From contig JAEWET010000016.1 of NCBI GenBank assembly GCA_023389195.1, positions 124,001-188,000 on the forward strand: a stretch of DNA of 64,000 nt. Direction: 5' to 3'. Shown piece after piece: positions 53,256 through 61,484 of the stretch. The notes beneath the pieces are model-generated. The model did no database searches. It had not been told where the DNA came from and worked only from the letters and a program-made list of their open reading frames with translations. The position numbers and the translations under genes are program-made. Each line of letters begins with the position of its first letter. Position 1 is the first letter of the stretch. Source of the stretch: Aliihoeflea sp023389195. GTDB lineage: Bacteria > Pseudomonadota > Alphaproteobacteria > Rhizobiales > Rhizobiaceae.

Positions 53256-54059
53256 TCACACCAAGGTCGCCAGCGACGCGGAAATCGCGGCCACCGTTTC
53301 CTTCACGCGCGCAATGCAGTTCGCCGCTCGCTCCTCATCGAACCGATAGATCGGGATCGACAGGCTGACGCCGCCGACAGGGCTTCCGTTGCGATCAACG
53401 ATCGCGCCGCCGAAGCACCGAATGTCGGGCTCGTTCTCTTCATTGTCGTAGGAGTAGCCATTGGCCCGCGTCTTGCGGATTTCGCTCAGGAGCGCATCGG
53501 GGTCTGTCAGCGTGTTGCGCGTTCGCGGCTGCATGTTGAGATTGGCGATGATCTCGCGGCATTGGACCTCTGGAAGCGCCGCGAGATAGGCCTTGCCGAC
53601 CGAGGTCGAGTAGAGCTCGACGCGTGTGCCGATGCGCGACGTCATACGCACCGTTCGTGGGCTTTCAAGCTTGTCGATATAGACCATTCCAGTTCCGCTC
53701 GGCACGGCCAGATGAACCGTTTCGCCGGTGGCGTTGCGCAGCGCTTCGATGTGGTCCCGGGCAGCCGAGCGCAGGTCGGAGGTCTCCCAGCTTTTCGAAG
53801 CGAGAGCGATCAGGCGGTGGCCGAGCTGGTACGTCCGGGAATCCTGCTTCTCTGTGACGAGGCCTTCCGACATCAACGCCGAGACGATGCGATAGACCGT
53901 TCCGCGGGGATAGGGCAGGGCTTTCGTCAGCTTGGCGATGTCGAGATCGCCTGGCGAATCGGCGATGGCCTGCAGCACGAGCATGAACTTGGAGAATGAC
54001 GCCGTTCCCTGAACTGCGCGGCCAGCCTCGGGGGCCGTTTTTTCTGTCGAGTCAGCCAA
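53256..54059 (-). CDS. IclR family transcriptional regulator
   Basis: The 267-residue protein has an N-terminal winged helix (LDIAKLTKALPYPRGTVYRIVSALMSEGLV) and a complete IclR effector domain (ETVHLAVPSGTGMVYIDKLESP onward, with TSVGKAYLAALP). It is divergent from the cupin-ABC operon and upstream of an SDR, and matched palindromes lie on both sides. It is therefore the probable regulator of all of module D, most likely as a repressor since one site overlaps the promoter start region. Confidence 0.9.
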   Translation of the reverse strand: MADSTEKTAPEAGRAVQGTASFSKFMLVLQAIADSPGDLDIAKLTKALPYPRGTVYRIVSALMSEGLVTEKQDSRTYQLGHRLIALASKSWETSDLRSAARDHIEALRNATGETVHLAVPSGTGMVYIDKLESPRTVRMTSRIGTRVELYSTSVGKAYLAALPEVQCREIIANLNMQPRTRNTLTDPDALLSEIRKTRANGYSYDNEENEPDIRCFGGAIVDRNGSPVGGVSLSIPIYRFDEERAANCIARVKETVAAISASLATLV

Positions 54060-54084
54060 TCAACGAACTCCTCTCACTCAACTC

Positions 54085-54114
54085 TTGACACGTCATATCG
54101 TGCTTGTCGATAAT
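54085..54114 (+). promoter_or_regulatory. Sigma70-like promoter of the cupin-ABC operon
   Basis: TTGACA (54085-54090) and GATAAT (54109-54114) are separated by 18 bases, a strong match to the housekeeping consensus. It is 82 bases upstream of the cupin start. Confidence 0.7.
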
Positions 54115-54141
54115 GTGGGCACATTGTCCACAATATGGACG
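54112..54141. promoter_or_regulatory. Candidate IclR operators over the transcription start
   Basis: Two palindromes abut: AATGTGGGCACATT (54112-54125) and TGTCCACAATATGGACG (54125-54141). The second has the same layout as the site at 53217. They cover the -10 and the presumed start site of the operon, a typical place for a repressor. Confidence 0.6.
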
Positions 54142-54195
54142 ATCAGGTCAACCATCCGATGACAATCTGTGGGTGACCTATCGGGAGGAGAGCCG

Positions 54196-54732
54196 ATGGA
54201 AGCCGACAGTGCCAGCGCGCAGGTCGCGGACAAATGGACGCCTTATCGCAAGGCGCAACCAGCGGAATCTCCGCCGGAACTGGTCATTCCGGATGCCATT
54301 CCGAAGGATGAGCGCGTCTGGGTGCCGGTCGAGGAAAACGTCTGGTTCCGGCCGCTCTTGATGTGCGCATCGCGCGGCTACTGGATGAACCTTCTGAAGG
54401 TTCGCAAATCGGGCGTTCTGTCACGGCACCGCCATCCCTTGCCGGTGCATGGCTACGTCATCAAGGGGCAATGGCGATACCTCGAGCACGACTGGGTGGC
54501 GACCGAGGGCGGCTATGTCTACGAGGCGCCCGGCGAAACCCATACGCTGGTCGTCGACGAGCATGTCGAGGAAATGATCACGATGTTCCAGGTGAATGGC
54601 GCGATGATCTATGTCGACCCGGACGGCAACACGACCGGCTTCGACGACGTCTTTACCCGCATCGACAAATGTCGTGCGCACTACGCGAAGAACGGCCTTG
54701 GGGCCGAATTCATCGACCAGTTCATACGTTGA
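54196..54732 (+). CDS. Cupin protein, 2,4'-dihydroxyacetophenone dioxygenase-like
   Basis: The 178-residue single-domain cupin has the metal motif SRHRHPLPVHGYVIKGQW (His-x-His followed by a further His and Lys/Gln in the expected range) and EAPGETHTLV supplying the last His. These features and the length match the family of 2,4'-dihydroxyacetophenone dioxygenase, iron enzymes that cleave a C-C bond in the side chain of an aromatic ketone. A different carbonyl-cleaving reaction is possible. It leads the operon with the ABC importer. GGAGGAGA precedes the ATG at 54196. Confidence 0.8.
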   Translation: MEADSASAQVADKWTPYRKAQPAESPPELVIPDAIPKDERVWVPVEENVWFRPLLMCASRGYWMNLLKVRKSGVLSRHRHPLPVHGYVIKGQWRYLEHDWVATEGGYVYEAPGETHTLVVDEHVEEMITMFQVNGAMIYVDPDGNTTGFDDVFTRIDKCRAHYAKNGLGAEFIDQFIR

Positions 54733-54801
54733 TCGGAGGCGGCCGGCGCGGGAGGAGATGCGCGAGGCCGCCGGCCATGTTCGAGCTTTCTGGGAGGAAA
54801 C

Positions 54802-54867
54802 ATGAGCTTGTTCGGCACAATGCCGCGATCTGCCACTGACAAGCGGACGCATGATGACGGTCGCTGA
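54802..54867 (+). CDS. 21-codon ORF overlapping the first ABC permease gene
   Basis: A tiny frame (MSLFGTMPRSATDKRTHDDGR) starts five bases after a strong GGAGG and ends inside the permease gene. The permease start at 54851 has no good ribosome site of its own, so ribosomes finishing this frame could reinitiate there. A coding role of the peptide itself is not claimed. It could also be a relic or a leader sequence. Confidence 0.35.
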   Translation: MSLFGTMPRSATDKRTHDDGR

Positions 54868-55666
54868 CGAAACCGCCCCTTTTTCGCCGGTTCCCTACCA
54901 GCGCACGTGGCAGGCGTTCAAGTTCGTCGCGCCGCTCATTTTTCTCGTCGTTTTGTGGCAGGTCGTCGTCACGGTGTTCGACGTCAATCCGCGCATTTTC
55001 CCCGATGTGCCGACCGTTGCGCGCGCTGGCTGGGGCACGATCGTGGACGGCTCGCTGTTCGCCCATGTCGGCGCATCGCTCTGGCGGGTGACGGTCGGGA
55101 CGGTCCTCGCGATTCTGACGGCTGTGCCGCTCGGCATCGCGATGGGCGTCAGCAAGCCCGTATCGGATTTCCTGACGCCTCTGTTCCGCTTCTTTTCGGT
55201 CCTGGCCGGCATCGCCTGGATTCCCATCGCGACGCTCTGGTTCGGCTACGGCTTCGGCGCGATCACCTTCGTTATCTTCAATGCCGTCTTCTTCGTCGTC
55301 GCCTACAACACGCTGCTCGGCGTATCGACGATCCCGATGCCGCTGCGACACGCCGCGGCATCTCTCGGCACCAGCCGCTGGCAGATGCTGAAGGAAGTGC
55401 TTTTGCCGGGCGCGCTGCCCAATATCGTGATCGGTATCCGCACGGGGATCGGCTTCGCGTGGCGCGGTCTCATCGCCGCGGAGATGATCGCGACCAATGT
55501 CGGTCTCGGCTACATGCTGTTTCTGGCCCGCGACTTCTACCGCACCGAAATCATCGTCTTCGCGATGATCGTGATCGGTCTCATCTGGCTTCTTCTCGAC
55601 CGGCTTCTGCTCGCGCCTCTGGAACGCGCGACCATCGAACGCTGGGGATTGGTGCAGCGGACATGA
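54851..55666 (+). CDS. ABC transporter permease, NMT1/SsuC/TauC type
   Basis: The 271-residue permease has about six membrane helices and the EAA loop AAASLGTSRWQMLKEVLLPGALP near residue 175. It belongs to the binding-protein-dependent importers for taurine, alkanesulfonates, nitrate and pyrimidine-like or aromatic compounds. A second different permease gene follows, overlapping by four bases, so the channel is probably a heterodimer; most systems of this type use a homodimer. The start ATG (54851 or 54854) has a weak ribosome site. Confidence 0.88.
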   Translation: MMTVADETAPFSPVPYQRTWQAFKFVAPLIFLVVLWQVVVTVFDVNPRIFPDVPTVARAGWGTIVDGSLFAHVGASLWRVTVGTVLAILTAVPLGIAMGVSKPVSDFLTPLFRFFSVLAGIAWIPIATLWFGYGFGAITFVIFNAVFFVVAYNTLLGVSTIPMPLRHAAASLGTSRWQMLKEVLLPGALPNIVIGIRTGIGFAWRGLIAAEMIATNVGLGYMLFLARDFYRTEIIVFAMIVIGLIWLLLDRLLLAPLERATIERWGLVQRT

Positions 55667-56469
55667 CCGCGATCTACACGATATGGGGCTATTACGCCCG
55701 CTGGACCGCGCGCTGGCCGGCAATGGCCGCCTTCGTGCCATTCGTTCCGCTGATCGCGGCGTGGGGCTTCATCGCCTGGCTCGAAATCTTCCCGCCCGTG
55801 TTTCTGCCGGGGCCGGTGGAGGTGGTCGAGCGTGCGTGGACCTTGCTCTACAAGGGCATCCTGACCGACTATCTCGCCGACAGCCTGTCGCGACTTGCCG
55901 TCGGTGCGGCCGTGGGCATGTGTATTGCGATACCGCTCGGCGTTCTGATCGGGCTGAGCCGCAGGGCGCATGATTTCGCGTGGCCGATCCTGCTGTTCTT
56001 TCAGGCCATCGGCGACATCGCATGGCTGCCGATCCTGCTGGTCTGGTTCGGTTTCGGCCTGACGACCATGACGTTCGTCATCGTCTACACCGTTTTGTTT
56101 CCGGTGGTTCTCAATACCGTTCTGGGCATCCGCTCGGTCAAGCCGGAACTGCGTCGCGCGGCGCAAAGCCTTGGCGCCTCGAAGCCTCGCATCTTGCTTG
56201 AGGTGACGCTTCCCGGCGCCCTGCCGAACATCATCACCGGTCTGCGCAACGGACTTGGCTATGGCTGGCGCGCGCTGATCGCGGCCGAGATCATCGTCGG
56301 CACGAGCGGCATCGGCTTCCTCATGTTCGATGCCCGTCGCGCCGGCTCGGTCGAGGAGATCGTGGTCGGGATGATCGTGCTCGGCATCCTTTGGTACATC
56401 GTCGATAGCTGGTTCCTCGCGCCGATCGAGCGCGCGACGGGACAGCGTTGGGGGCTCGTGACGTCATGA
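55663..56469 (+). CDS. ABC transporter permease, second subunit
   Basis: The 268-residue permease has the same family layout as its neighbour: helices throughout and EAA loop AAQSLGASKPRILLEVTLPGALP. Sequence identity to the first is moderate by eye; both end in a similar (E)RATxxRWGLV segment, which shows an old duplication. The gene starts at ATGA overlap and its stop overlaps the ATPase start, so the whole set is translated in series. Confidence 0.88.
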   Translation: MTAIYTIWGYYARWTARWPAMAAFVPFVPLIAAWGFIAWLEIFPPVFLPGPVEVVERAWTLLYKGILTDYLADSLSRLAVGAAVGMCIAIPLGVLIGLSRRAHDFAWPILLFFQAIGDIAWLPILLVWFGFGLTTMTFVIVYTVLFPVVLNTVLGIRSVKPELRRAAQSLGASKPRILLEVTLPGALPNIITGLRNGLGYGWRALIAAEIIVGTSGIGFLMFDARRAGSVEEIVVGMIVLGILWYIVDSWFLAPIERATGQRWGLVTS

Positions 56470-57224
56470 AAAGCCTGGCTCTGGAAAATCTCTCCAAGAC
56501 CTATTTCGACCCGTATCGCGGCACCCAGCACACGGCCATCAAGGACGTGTCGCTGAAGGTCGACGAAGGGGATTTCGTCGCGGTGGTCGGTCCGTCGGGG
56601 TGCGGTAAATCGACCATCCTCAACATGATCGCCGGCTTCGTGCCCACCTCCGGTGGTCGCATCATGGTCGGCGGCCGCGAGGTGAGGGGGCCGGGTCCGG
56701 ATCGAGGCGTTGTGTTCCAGTCCTTTGCCCTGTTTCCGTGGAAGACCGTTGCGGAGAACGTGACGTTCGGACCCAAGATGCGAGGGGCGAGCAAGGAAGA
56801 GCGGGCAAAAATCGCGGAGGAGTATCTGGCGCTGGCCGGGCTTTCCCATGCCGCCGACCGCTATCCGAACGAACTGTCCGGCGGCATGCAGCAGCGCGTC
56901 GGCGTCGTGCGGGCACTGGCGAACAATCCAGACGTGCTGTTGATGGACGAGCCGTTCGCAAGCGTCGACGCCCAGACACGGATGACCCTCCAGGAAGAGC
57001 TGACCAAGATCTGGGAAGAGCGGCGCCCGACGGTCATCTTCATCACCCATGACGTCTCCGAAGCGGTGTTCCTGGCCAACAAGGTCGTGGTTCTGTCCAA
57101 GGGGCACGTCCTGGAAGAAGTGGACATCCCGATGAAAAGGCCGCGGATCTGGGATGACCTTGTCGAAGACGAGGCGTTCAAGACGCTGTCGAACCACGTT
57201 CTGCAACTGGTCCGCCGCGCATGA
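56466..57224 (+). CDS. ABC transporter ATP-binding protein, SsuB/TauB/NrtD type
   Basis: The 252-residue ATPase has Walker A VGPSGCGKST, Q-loop VVFQSFALFPW, signature LSGGMQQRV, Walker B LLMDEPFASVDA and H-loop ITHDVSEA. It matches ATPases of the taurine/sulfonate/nitrate class. Its ATG overlaps the preceding permease stop and its own stop overlaps the small membrane protein gene, consistent with one operon. Confidence 0.93.
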   Translation: MKSLALENLSKTYFDPYRGTQHTAIKDVSLKVDEGDFVAVVGPSGCGKSTILNMIAGFVPTSGGRIMVGGREVRGPGPDRGVVFQSFALFPWKTVAENVTFGPKMRGASKEERAKIAEEYLALAGLSHAADRYPNELSGGMQQRVGVVRALANNPDVLLMDEPFASVDAQTRMTLQEELTKIWEERRPTVIFITHDVSEAVFLANKVVVLSKGHVLEEVDIPMKRPRIWDDLVEDEAFKTLSNHVLQLVRRA

Positions 57225-57544
57225 GCATGTGGCGCGACGCATTGGGCTCGACACGCGGCAAGGTGGTGATGGGCGTCGTAGCGGCCATCGTCGCCTGGCA
57301 GGTGTGGCTGTCGGTGGCGGCTGCGGGAAAGCTGGACGACGGCATTCCGCAGGAAGGGCGACGGGTTGACGTTCTGGTCACGCTGCCCTTCGCGCCGGAA
57401 CGGTTCCACATTCAGAAATTTCAGAGTCTGGGCCGGGTATCCGGCGCCAGCGGAAATTCCGTGCAGGTGCGCGGAGTCAACCGGGCGGACTTGAGGAAGC
57501 TCGCGAGGCCCTTTTGGGTCGAGCGGGTGGAGCCGCTCACATGA
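57221..57544 (+). CDS. Unrecognised 107-residue single-span membrane protein in ABC operon
   Basis: The frame overlaps the ATPase stop by four bases (ATGA), has normal codon use and ends 13 bases before the binding-protein gene, so it is very likely real. The product has a basic N-terminus, one hydrophobic helix (about 14-34, VVMGVVAAIVAWQVWLSVAA) and an outside domain of about 70 residues with VDVLVTLPFAPERFHIQKFQ and a VQVRGVNRADLRKLA segment. No family is recognised. Its place suggests an accessory subunit of the importer at the outer face of the inner membrane. Confidence 0.75.
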   Translation: MSMWRDALGSTRGKVVMGVVAAIVAWQVWLSVAAAGKLDDGIPQEGRRVDVLVTLPFAPERFHIQKFQSLGRVSGASGNSVQVRGVNRADLRKLARPFWVERVEPLT

Positions 57545-57557
57545 GGAGGAGAAACTG

Positions 57558-58622
57558 ATGATAAGGCGACTGGCATTAGCCGTCGGCCTGGCGCTTGCCT
57601 TGCCTTTGGCGGCAACCGCCCAGGACGACGACCTCGTTGAACTCAGCGCCGGCATGGTGTCCGGCATCGATCAGCTCGGACTTGCGATTGCGCTCGAGCA
57701 AGGCTTCTTCGAAAAGCATGGCCTCGACGTAAACATCGCCAACCCATACGCGACCGGCGTCGACGCGCTCAATGCGCTGCAGGCGGGCGAGGTGGATCTC
57801 GTGCAGGTGGGCGTGCCGATGATCGGAGCCGTGATCCGGGGAATGGATCTCGTGGCGCTGGGCAATTACAGCGGCAATGCCGCACAGCTCGGCTCCGACA
57901 CGACGATGGCGCTTGTGGCGCGCGAAGGGTCCGAAATTTCGGGCGACGACCTGTCGACGTTGAAGGGCAAGCGGATCGCGGCGTCCTTCGGCACGATCAA
58001 CCATCTCTACATCCTGGCGCTCATCGAGGCGGCCGGTCTGACGGTCGACGACGTCGAACTCGTCAATACGCCGCCGCCGGACATGACCGTCGCACTTCTG
58101 GCCGGCGGCATCGACGCCTTCGTCGGCTGGGACCCCTGGCCGATCGTCGCGCAAAAGGACGTGCCCGGCGCCTATCAGGTGATCCGGGGCGGCAACCACA
58201 TCTCCTATGTCGGCTTCAATGTCGGCATGCGCGACTGGATCGCGGAGAATGGCGAAACGATCGAGAAATTCCTCGCCGCCGTCTCCGAAGCCGACCAGTG
58301 GATGCGGGCCAATCCGGCAGATGCGGCGCAGGTCGCGACACGCTGGATTCCAGGTCTTGACCCGGCGGTCGCCGAAGAGGCGATGGAATACAATGTGCAG
58401 CAGGCGGACCGGCGCTTGTCGGCCAACAACTATGCTGCCTTGCATGCGGCGGTCGAGCGCTTGAACCGGCTTGGCTTCATCGAGGAGACCTTCGACGTCA
58501 ACGAACACATCGACGCGACGCACATCGTCAAAGTGATGGCCGAACAGCCCGAATTGTTCTCTGACCTTCCGGAAATCCCCGAGGATGCCCGGATCGGCGA
58601 AGGCTATGCCTTTCAGCCGTGA
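57558..58622 (+). CDS. ABC transporter substrate-binding protein, NMT1/SsuA type
   Basis: The 354-residue protein has a signal peptide ending AATAQ (about 21) and the NMT1/SsuA fold: LAIALEQGFFEKHGLDV near 40, DALNALQAGEVDLVQVG near 75, LKGKRIAASFGTINHLYI near 135 and GGIDAFVGWDPWP near 180. It captures the compound taken up by module D. An unusually good AGGAGG precedes the ATG, fitting high expression. A hairpin follows the stop. Confidence 0.9.
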   Translation: MIRRLALAVGLALALPLAATAQDDDLVELSAGMVSGIDQLGLAIALEQGFFEKHGLDVNIANPYATGVDALNALQAGEVDLVQVGVPMIGAVIRGMDLVALGNYSGNAAQLGSDTTMALVAREGSEISGDDLSTLKGKRIAASFGTINHLYILALIEAAGLTVDDVELVNTPPPDMTVALLAGGIDAFVGWDPWPIVAQKDVPGAYQVIRGGNHISYVGFNVGMRDWIAENGETIEKFLAAVSEADQWMRANPADAAQVATRWIPGLDPAVAEEAMEYNVQQADRRLSANNYAALHAAVERLNRLGFIEETFDVNEHIDATHIVKVMAEQPELFSDLPEIPEDARIGEGYAFQP

Positions 58623-58633
58623 CCGGTAAACCC

Positions 58634-58659
58634 GTCCCGCCGTCTTCGGGCGGCGGGAC
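58634..58659 (+). promoter_or_regulatory. GC-rich hairpin after ABC binding-protein gene
   Basis: A perfect 9-bp stem (GTCCCGCCG / CGGCGGGAC) with an eight-base loop starts 11 bases after the stop and ends 41 bases before the next gene. No T-tract. Same layout as after the three TRAP binding-protein genes. Confidence 0.6.
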
Positions 58660-58700
58660 CACGAGCACTGCACGCTTTGCAAACCAGGAAGAGACGGAAG

Positions 58701-59480
58701 ATGGATCTCGGCATCAAGGGCAGGACCGCAATCGTTTGCGGCGGATCGAAGGGACTGGGCCGAGGCTCGGCAGAAAAACTCGCGGAAGCCGGCGTTGCGA
58801 TCGTGCTGAACGCGCGCTCGCAAGGTCCGCTGGAGGAAGCCGCTGCGCAGATATCCGAGCGATACGGCGTATCGGTCGTCCCTGTCGCGGCGGATGTCAC
58901 CACGCCGGAAGGACGCGCCAAGCTGCTTGAGGCGGCACCCGACCCGGACATTCTCGTCAACAATGCCGGCGGCCCGCCCCCCGGCGTCTGGAGCGAGTGG
59001 GGCGAGAAGGAATGGCAGGACGCGATCCGCGCCAACATGCTGACGCCAATCCATCTCATCACCGCGGTGCTTCCCGGAATGATCGAGCGAAAGTGGGGGC
59101 GGATCGTCAACATCACCTCCGGCTCGGTCAAGGCGCCAATTGCAGCACTCGGCCTGTCGGGCGCTGCGCGCAGCGGTCTGACGGGCTTCGTTGCCGGCAC
59201 GTCGCGGCAGGTCGCCCGCCACGGCGTCACCATCAACAATCTTCTGCCCGGACAACATGAGACCGCGCGTATCGAATCGCTGATGAACTCCACGGCCACG
59301 ACCAAGGGGATCTCGGTCGATGACGCGCGACAGGAGGCGTATGCGGCCAACCCGGCCGGGCGCTTCGGGACCATTGAGGAATTCGGCGCAACCTGCGCGT
59401 TCCTGTGCAGCGCCCATGCGGGCTACATCGTCGGCCAGAACATCCTACTGGATGGCGGCGCCATCAACGCGACGTTCTGA
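58701..59480 (+). CDS. Atypical SDR family protein lacking the Tyr-x-x-x-Lys pair
   Basis: The 259-residue protein has the SDR cofactor motif GGSKGLGRGS (about 14-23), NNAG and NITSGSV with the catalytic-type Ser140. Where classical enzymes have Tyr-x-x-x-Lys, this one reads Leu152-Ser-Gly-Ala-Ala156 (LGLSGAARSGL). The same change is seen in a known subgroup often annotated as 3-oxoacyl-reductase-like. The C-terminus QNILLDGGAINATF is SDR-like. It may bind the cofactor with an altered reaction, or act as a partner for the classical SDR that follows. Confidence 0.85.
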   Translation: MDLGIKGRTAIVCGGSKGLGRGSAEKLAEAGVAIVLNARSQGPLEEAAAQISERYGVSVVPVAADVTTPEGRAKLLEAAPDPDILVNNAGGPPPGVWSEWGEKEWQDAIRANMLTPIHLITAVLPGMIERKWGRIVNITSGSVKAPIAALGLSGAARSGLTGFVAGTSRQVARHGVTINNLLPGQHETARIESLMNSTATTKGISVDDARQEAYAANPAGRFGTIEEFGATCAFLCSAHAGYIVGQNILLDGGAINATF

Positions 59481-59512
59481 AGGTGATCTCCATCGTAAAG
59501 GACAGGCCCGCG

Positions 59513-60277
59513 ATGCATGAAGCCGAACCCTTGAACGCCGATTGGGCACGGCCGTTCTTCACCGGCAAGTCAGTGCTCGTGACCGGCGGAACCTCCGGGA
59601 TCGGCGCCGCGATCGCTGCCGGCTTCGCGCAAGCGGGCGCGCTCGTGACCGCGACCGGCGCCACGGACGGAGAAGTCGAAGACGCCCGGAGTGCCTACGC
59701 CGAATCTGGCATCGCCTTCGCCCCGCTCGACGTGCGCGACCGTGCCGCTGTCGAGGGTCTCGTTTCCCGCTTCGATGCCCTCGACGTCGCTGTCAATTGC
59801 GCAGGCGTCATCCGGCGCGGCGATGAACTCGACCCCGATGTCTTCGCTTCGGTCGTGGATATCAACCTGACAGGCTCGATGCGCGTCTGCGCAGCCGCGC
59901 GGCCGCTTTTGGCAAGGTCGGGCTGTGGCGCGATCATCAATCTCGCCTCGATGCTGTCCTTTCAAGGAGGAGGGCTCGTGCCCGGCTATTCGGCGAGCAA
60001 GGGAGGCATCGCGCAGATGACGAAGTCGCTCGCCATTGCCTACGCTGGGGACGGTATCCGCGTGAACGCGGTCGCACCCGGGTGGATTGCGACGCCGCTG
60101 ACGAAAAACCTGCGCGACGACCCTGCACGCAGCGATGCGATCATCGGGCGCACGGCGATGAAGCGCTGGGGAGAGCCAGGCGACGTCGTCGGCGGCGCAC
60201 TGTTTCTGGCATCGCCCGCCGCATCGTTCGTCACAGGCGTGATCCTGCCGATCGACGGCGGCTATCTCGTCACCTGA
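59513..60277 (+). CDS. SDR family oxidoreductase
   Basis: The 254-residue classical SDR has TGGTSGIGAA, NCAG in place of NNAG, Ser in NLASMLSFQG and YSASK. A hydrophilic N-terminal arm precedes the core. The C-terminus TGVILPIDGGYLVT is standard. ATG at 59513 is used; a GTG at 59483 is possible. It would oxidise or reduce an alcohol/ketone in the module D pathway. Confidence 0.9.
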   Translation: MHEAEPLNADWARPFFTGKSVLVTGGTSGIGAAIAAGFAQAGALVTATGATDGEVEDARSAYAESGIAFAPLDVRDRAAVEGLVSRFDALDVAVNCAGVIRRGDELDPDVFASVVDINLTGSMRVCAAARPLLARSGCGAIINLASMLSFQGGGLVPGYSASKGGIAQMTKSLAIAYAGDGIRVNAVAPGWIATPLTKNLRDDPARSDAIIGRTAMKRWGEPGDVVGGALFLASPAASFVTGVILPIDGGYLVT

Positions 60278-60308
60278 CATTTCCCTACCTGTGGACCCCG
60301 CGAGTATC

Positions 60309-61433
60309 ATGAACATCATCACCTATCTGACGACGATCCATTTTGGCGCAGGCGCGCTCGCTTCCCTTCCAGACGCCATGCGCGACCTCAACATGGCCAG
60401 GCCCCTCATCGTCAGCGACAGAGGCATCGCGGCATCGGGGTTGATCGACAAGTTGACGGCACTTCTGCCGGCAAACCCGGCGCTTTTTCTCGACGTGCCG
60501 ACCAACCCGACCGAAAGCGCGGTCAAGGAGGCGCTCCAGCTCTATCGCGAAGCCGAGTGCGACGGCGTCATCGCGTTTGGCGGCGGCTCGCCCATCGATC
60601 TCGCCAAGGGTGTGGCGCTGTTGGCGACACATGACGGCGAACTCGAGCATTACGCTGCGATTCTGGGTGGCATCCCTCGTATCACCCCTGCCGTCGCGCC
60701 GCTGATCGCCATCCCCACCACGGCGGGAACCGGCTCCGAAGTGGGCCGGGCGGCGCTCATCACGCTGGAGGACGAGCGCAAGCTCGGCTTCATCAGCCCG
60801 CATCTCATTCCCAAGCGCGCAATCTGCGACCCGGAACTGACGCTTGGGCTGCCGCCGAGCCTGACCGCGGCAACGGGACTGGACGCGCTGTCGCACTGCA
60901 TCGAGACCTACTTGTCGCCACGCTTCAACCCGCCCGCCGAGGCGATCGCGATCGATGGCTTCGCGCGGCTTTGGAACGCGCTTCCCACGGCGTTCGCCGA
61001 TGGCGCCAATCTCGAAGCCCGCTCGGAGGTCATGATGGGCGCGCTTCAAGGTGGGCTGACCTTCCAGAAGGGCCTTGGTGCAGTCCACGCCCTCAGCCAC
61101 GCGCTTGGTGGCCTCAAGGCGCTCAAGCTTCACCATGGCACGCTCAACGCGATCCTCATGCCGCCGGTCCTGCGCTGGAATGCCGAGGCGGCAGCCGGCA
61201 AGATCGCCCGGCTCGAGGCTGCCATCGGGCTTCCCGCCGCGACGCCTTTGGCGGACGCGCTCGACGCACTCAATGCGAGCCTCGGCACGCCGCGGACATT
61301 GTCCGAACTCGGCGTCACGCGCGAGGTGTTCGACTGGACATGCGAGCGCGCTCTGGCCGACCACAGCCACCAGACGAATCCGCGCGCTCTTTCCGGTGCG
61401 GATTATGCAGCCATCCTCGAAAGCGTGATGTGA
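60309..61433 (+). CDS. Iron-containing alcohol dehydrogenase (type III)
   Basis: The 374-residue enzyme has the cofactor motif FGGGSPIDLAK (about 93-103), TTAGTGSEV, the metal-ligand segments near Asp and His (TGLDALSHCIE) and the GAVHALSHALGG motif with two further His. Members include 1,3-propanediol, 4-hydroxybutyrate and maleylacetate reductases. Maleylacetate reductase would fit an aromatic pathway, but the sequence does not settle it. It begins 31 bases after the SDR and is probably in the same operon. Confidence 0.92.
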   Translation: MNIITYLTTIHFGAGALASLPDAMRDLNMARPLIVSDRGIAASGLIDKLTALLPANPALFLDVPTNPTESAVKEALQLYREAECDGVIAFGGGSPIDLAKGVALLATHDGELEHYAAILGGIPRITPAVAPLIAIPTTAGTGSEVGRAALITLEDERKLGFISPHLIPKRAICDPELTLGLPPSLTAATGLDALSHCIETYLSPRFNPPAEAIAIDGFARLWNALPTAFADGANLEARSEVMMGALQGGLTFQKGLGAVHALSHALGGLKALKLHHGTLNAILMPPVLRWNAEAAAGKIARLEAAIGLPAATPLADALDALNASLGTPRTLSELGVTREVFDWTCERALADHSHQTNPRALSGADYAAILESVM

Positions 61434-61484
61434 CCCCACAGGAGGTGTCACCCGCTTGCGATCTCAACCTTCAAAGGCTCGATC

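Noticed and set aside
54758..54805. 15-codon frame MREAAGHVRAFWEET as a separate gene
   Set aside because: Its GGAGG is only two bases from the ATG, too close for normal initiation; it is noted only as part of a possible relay.
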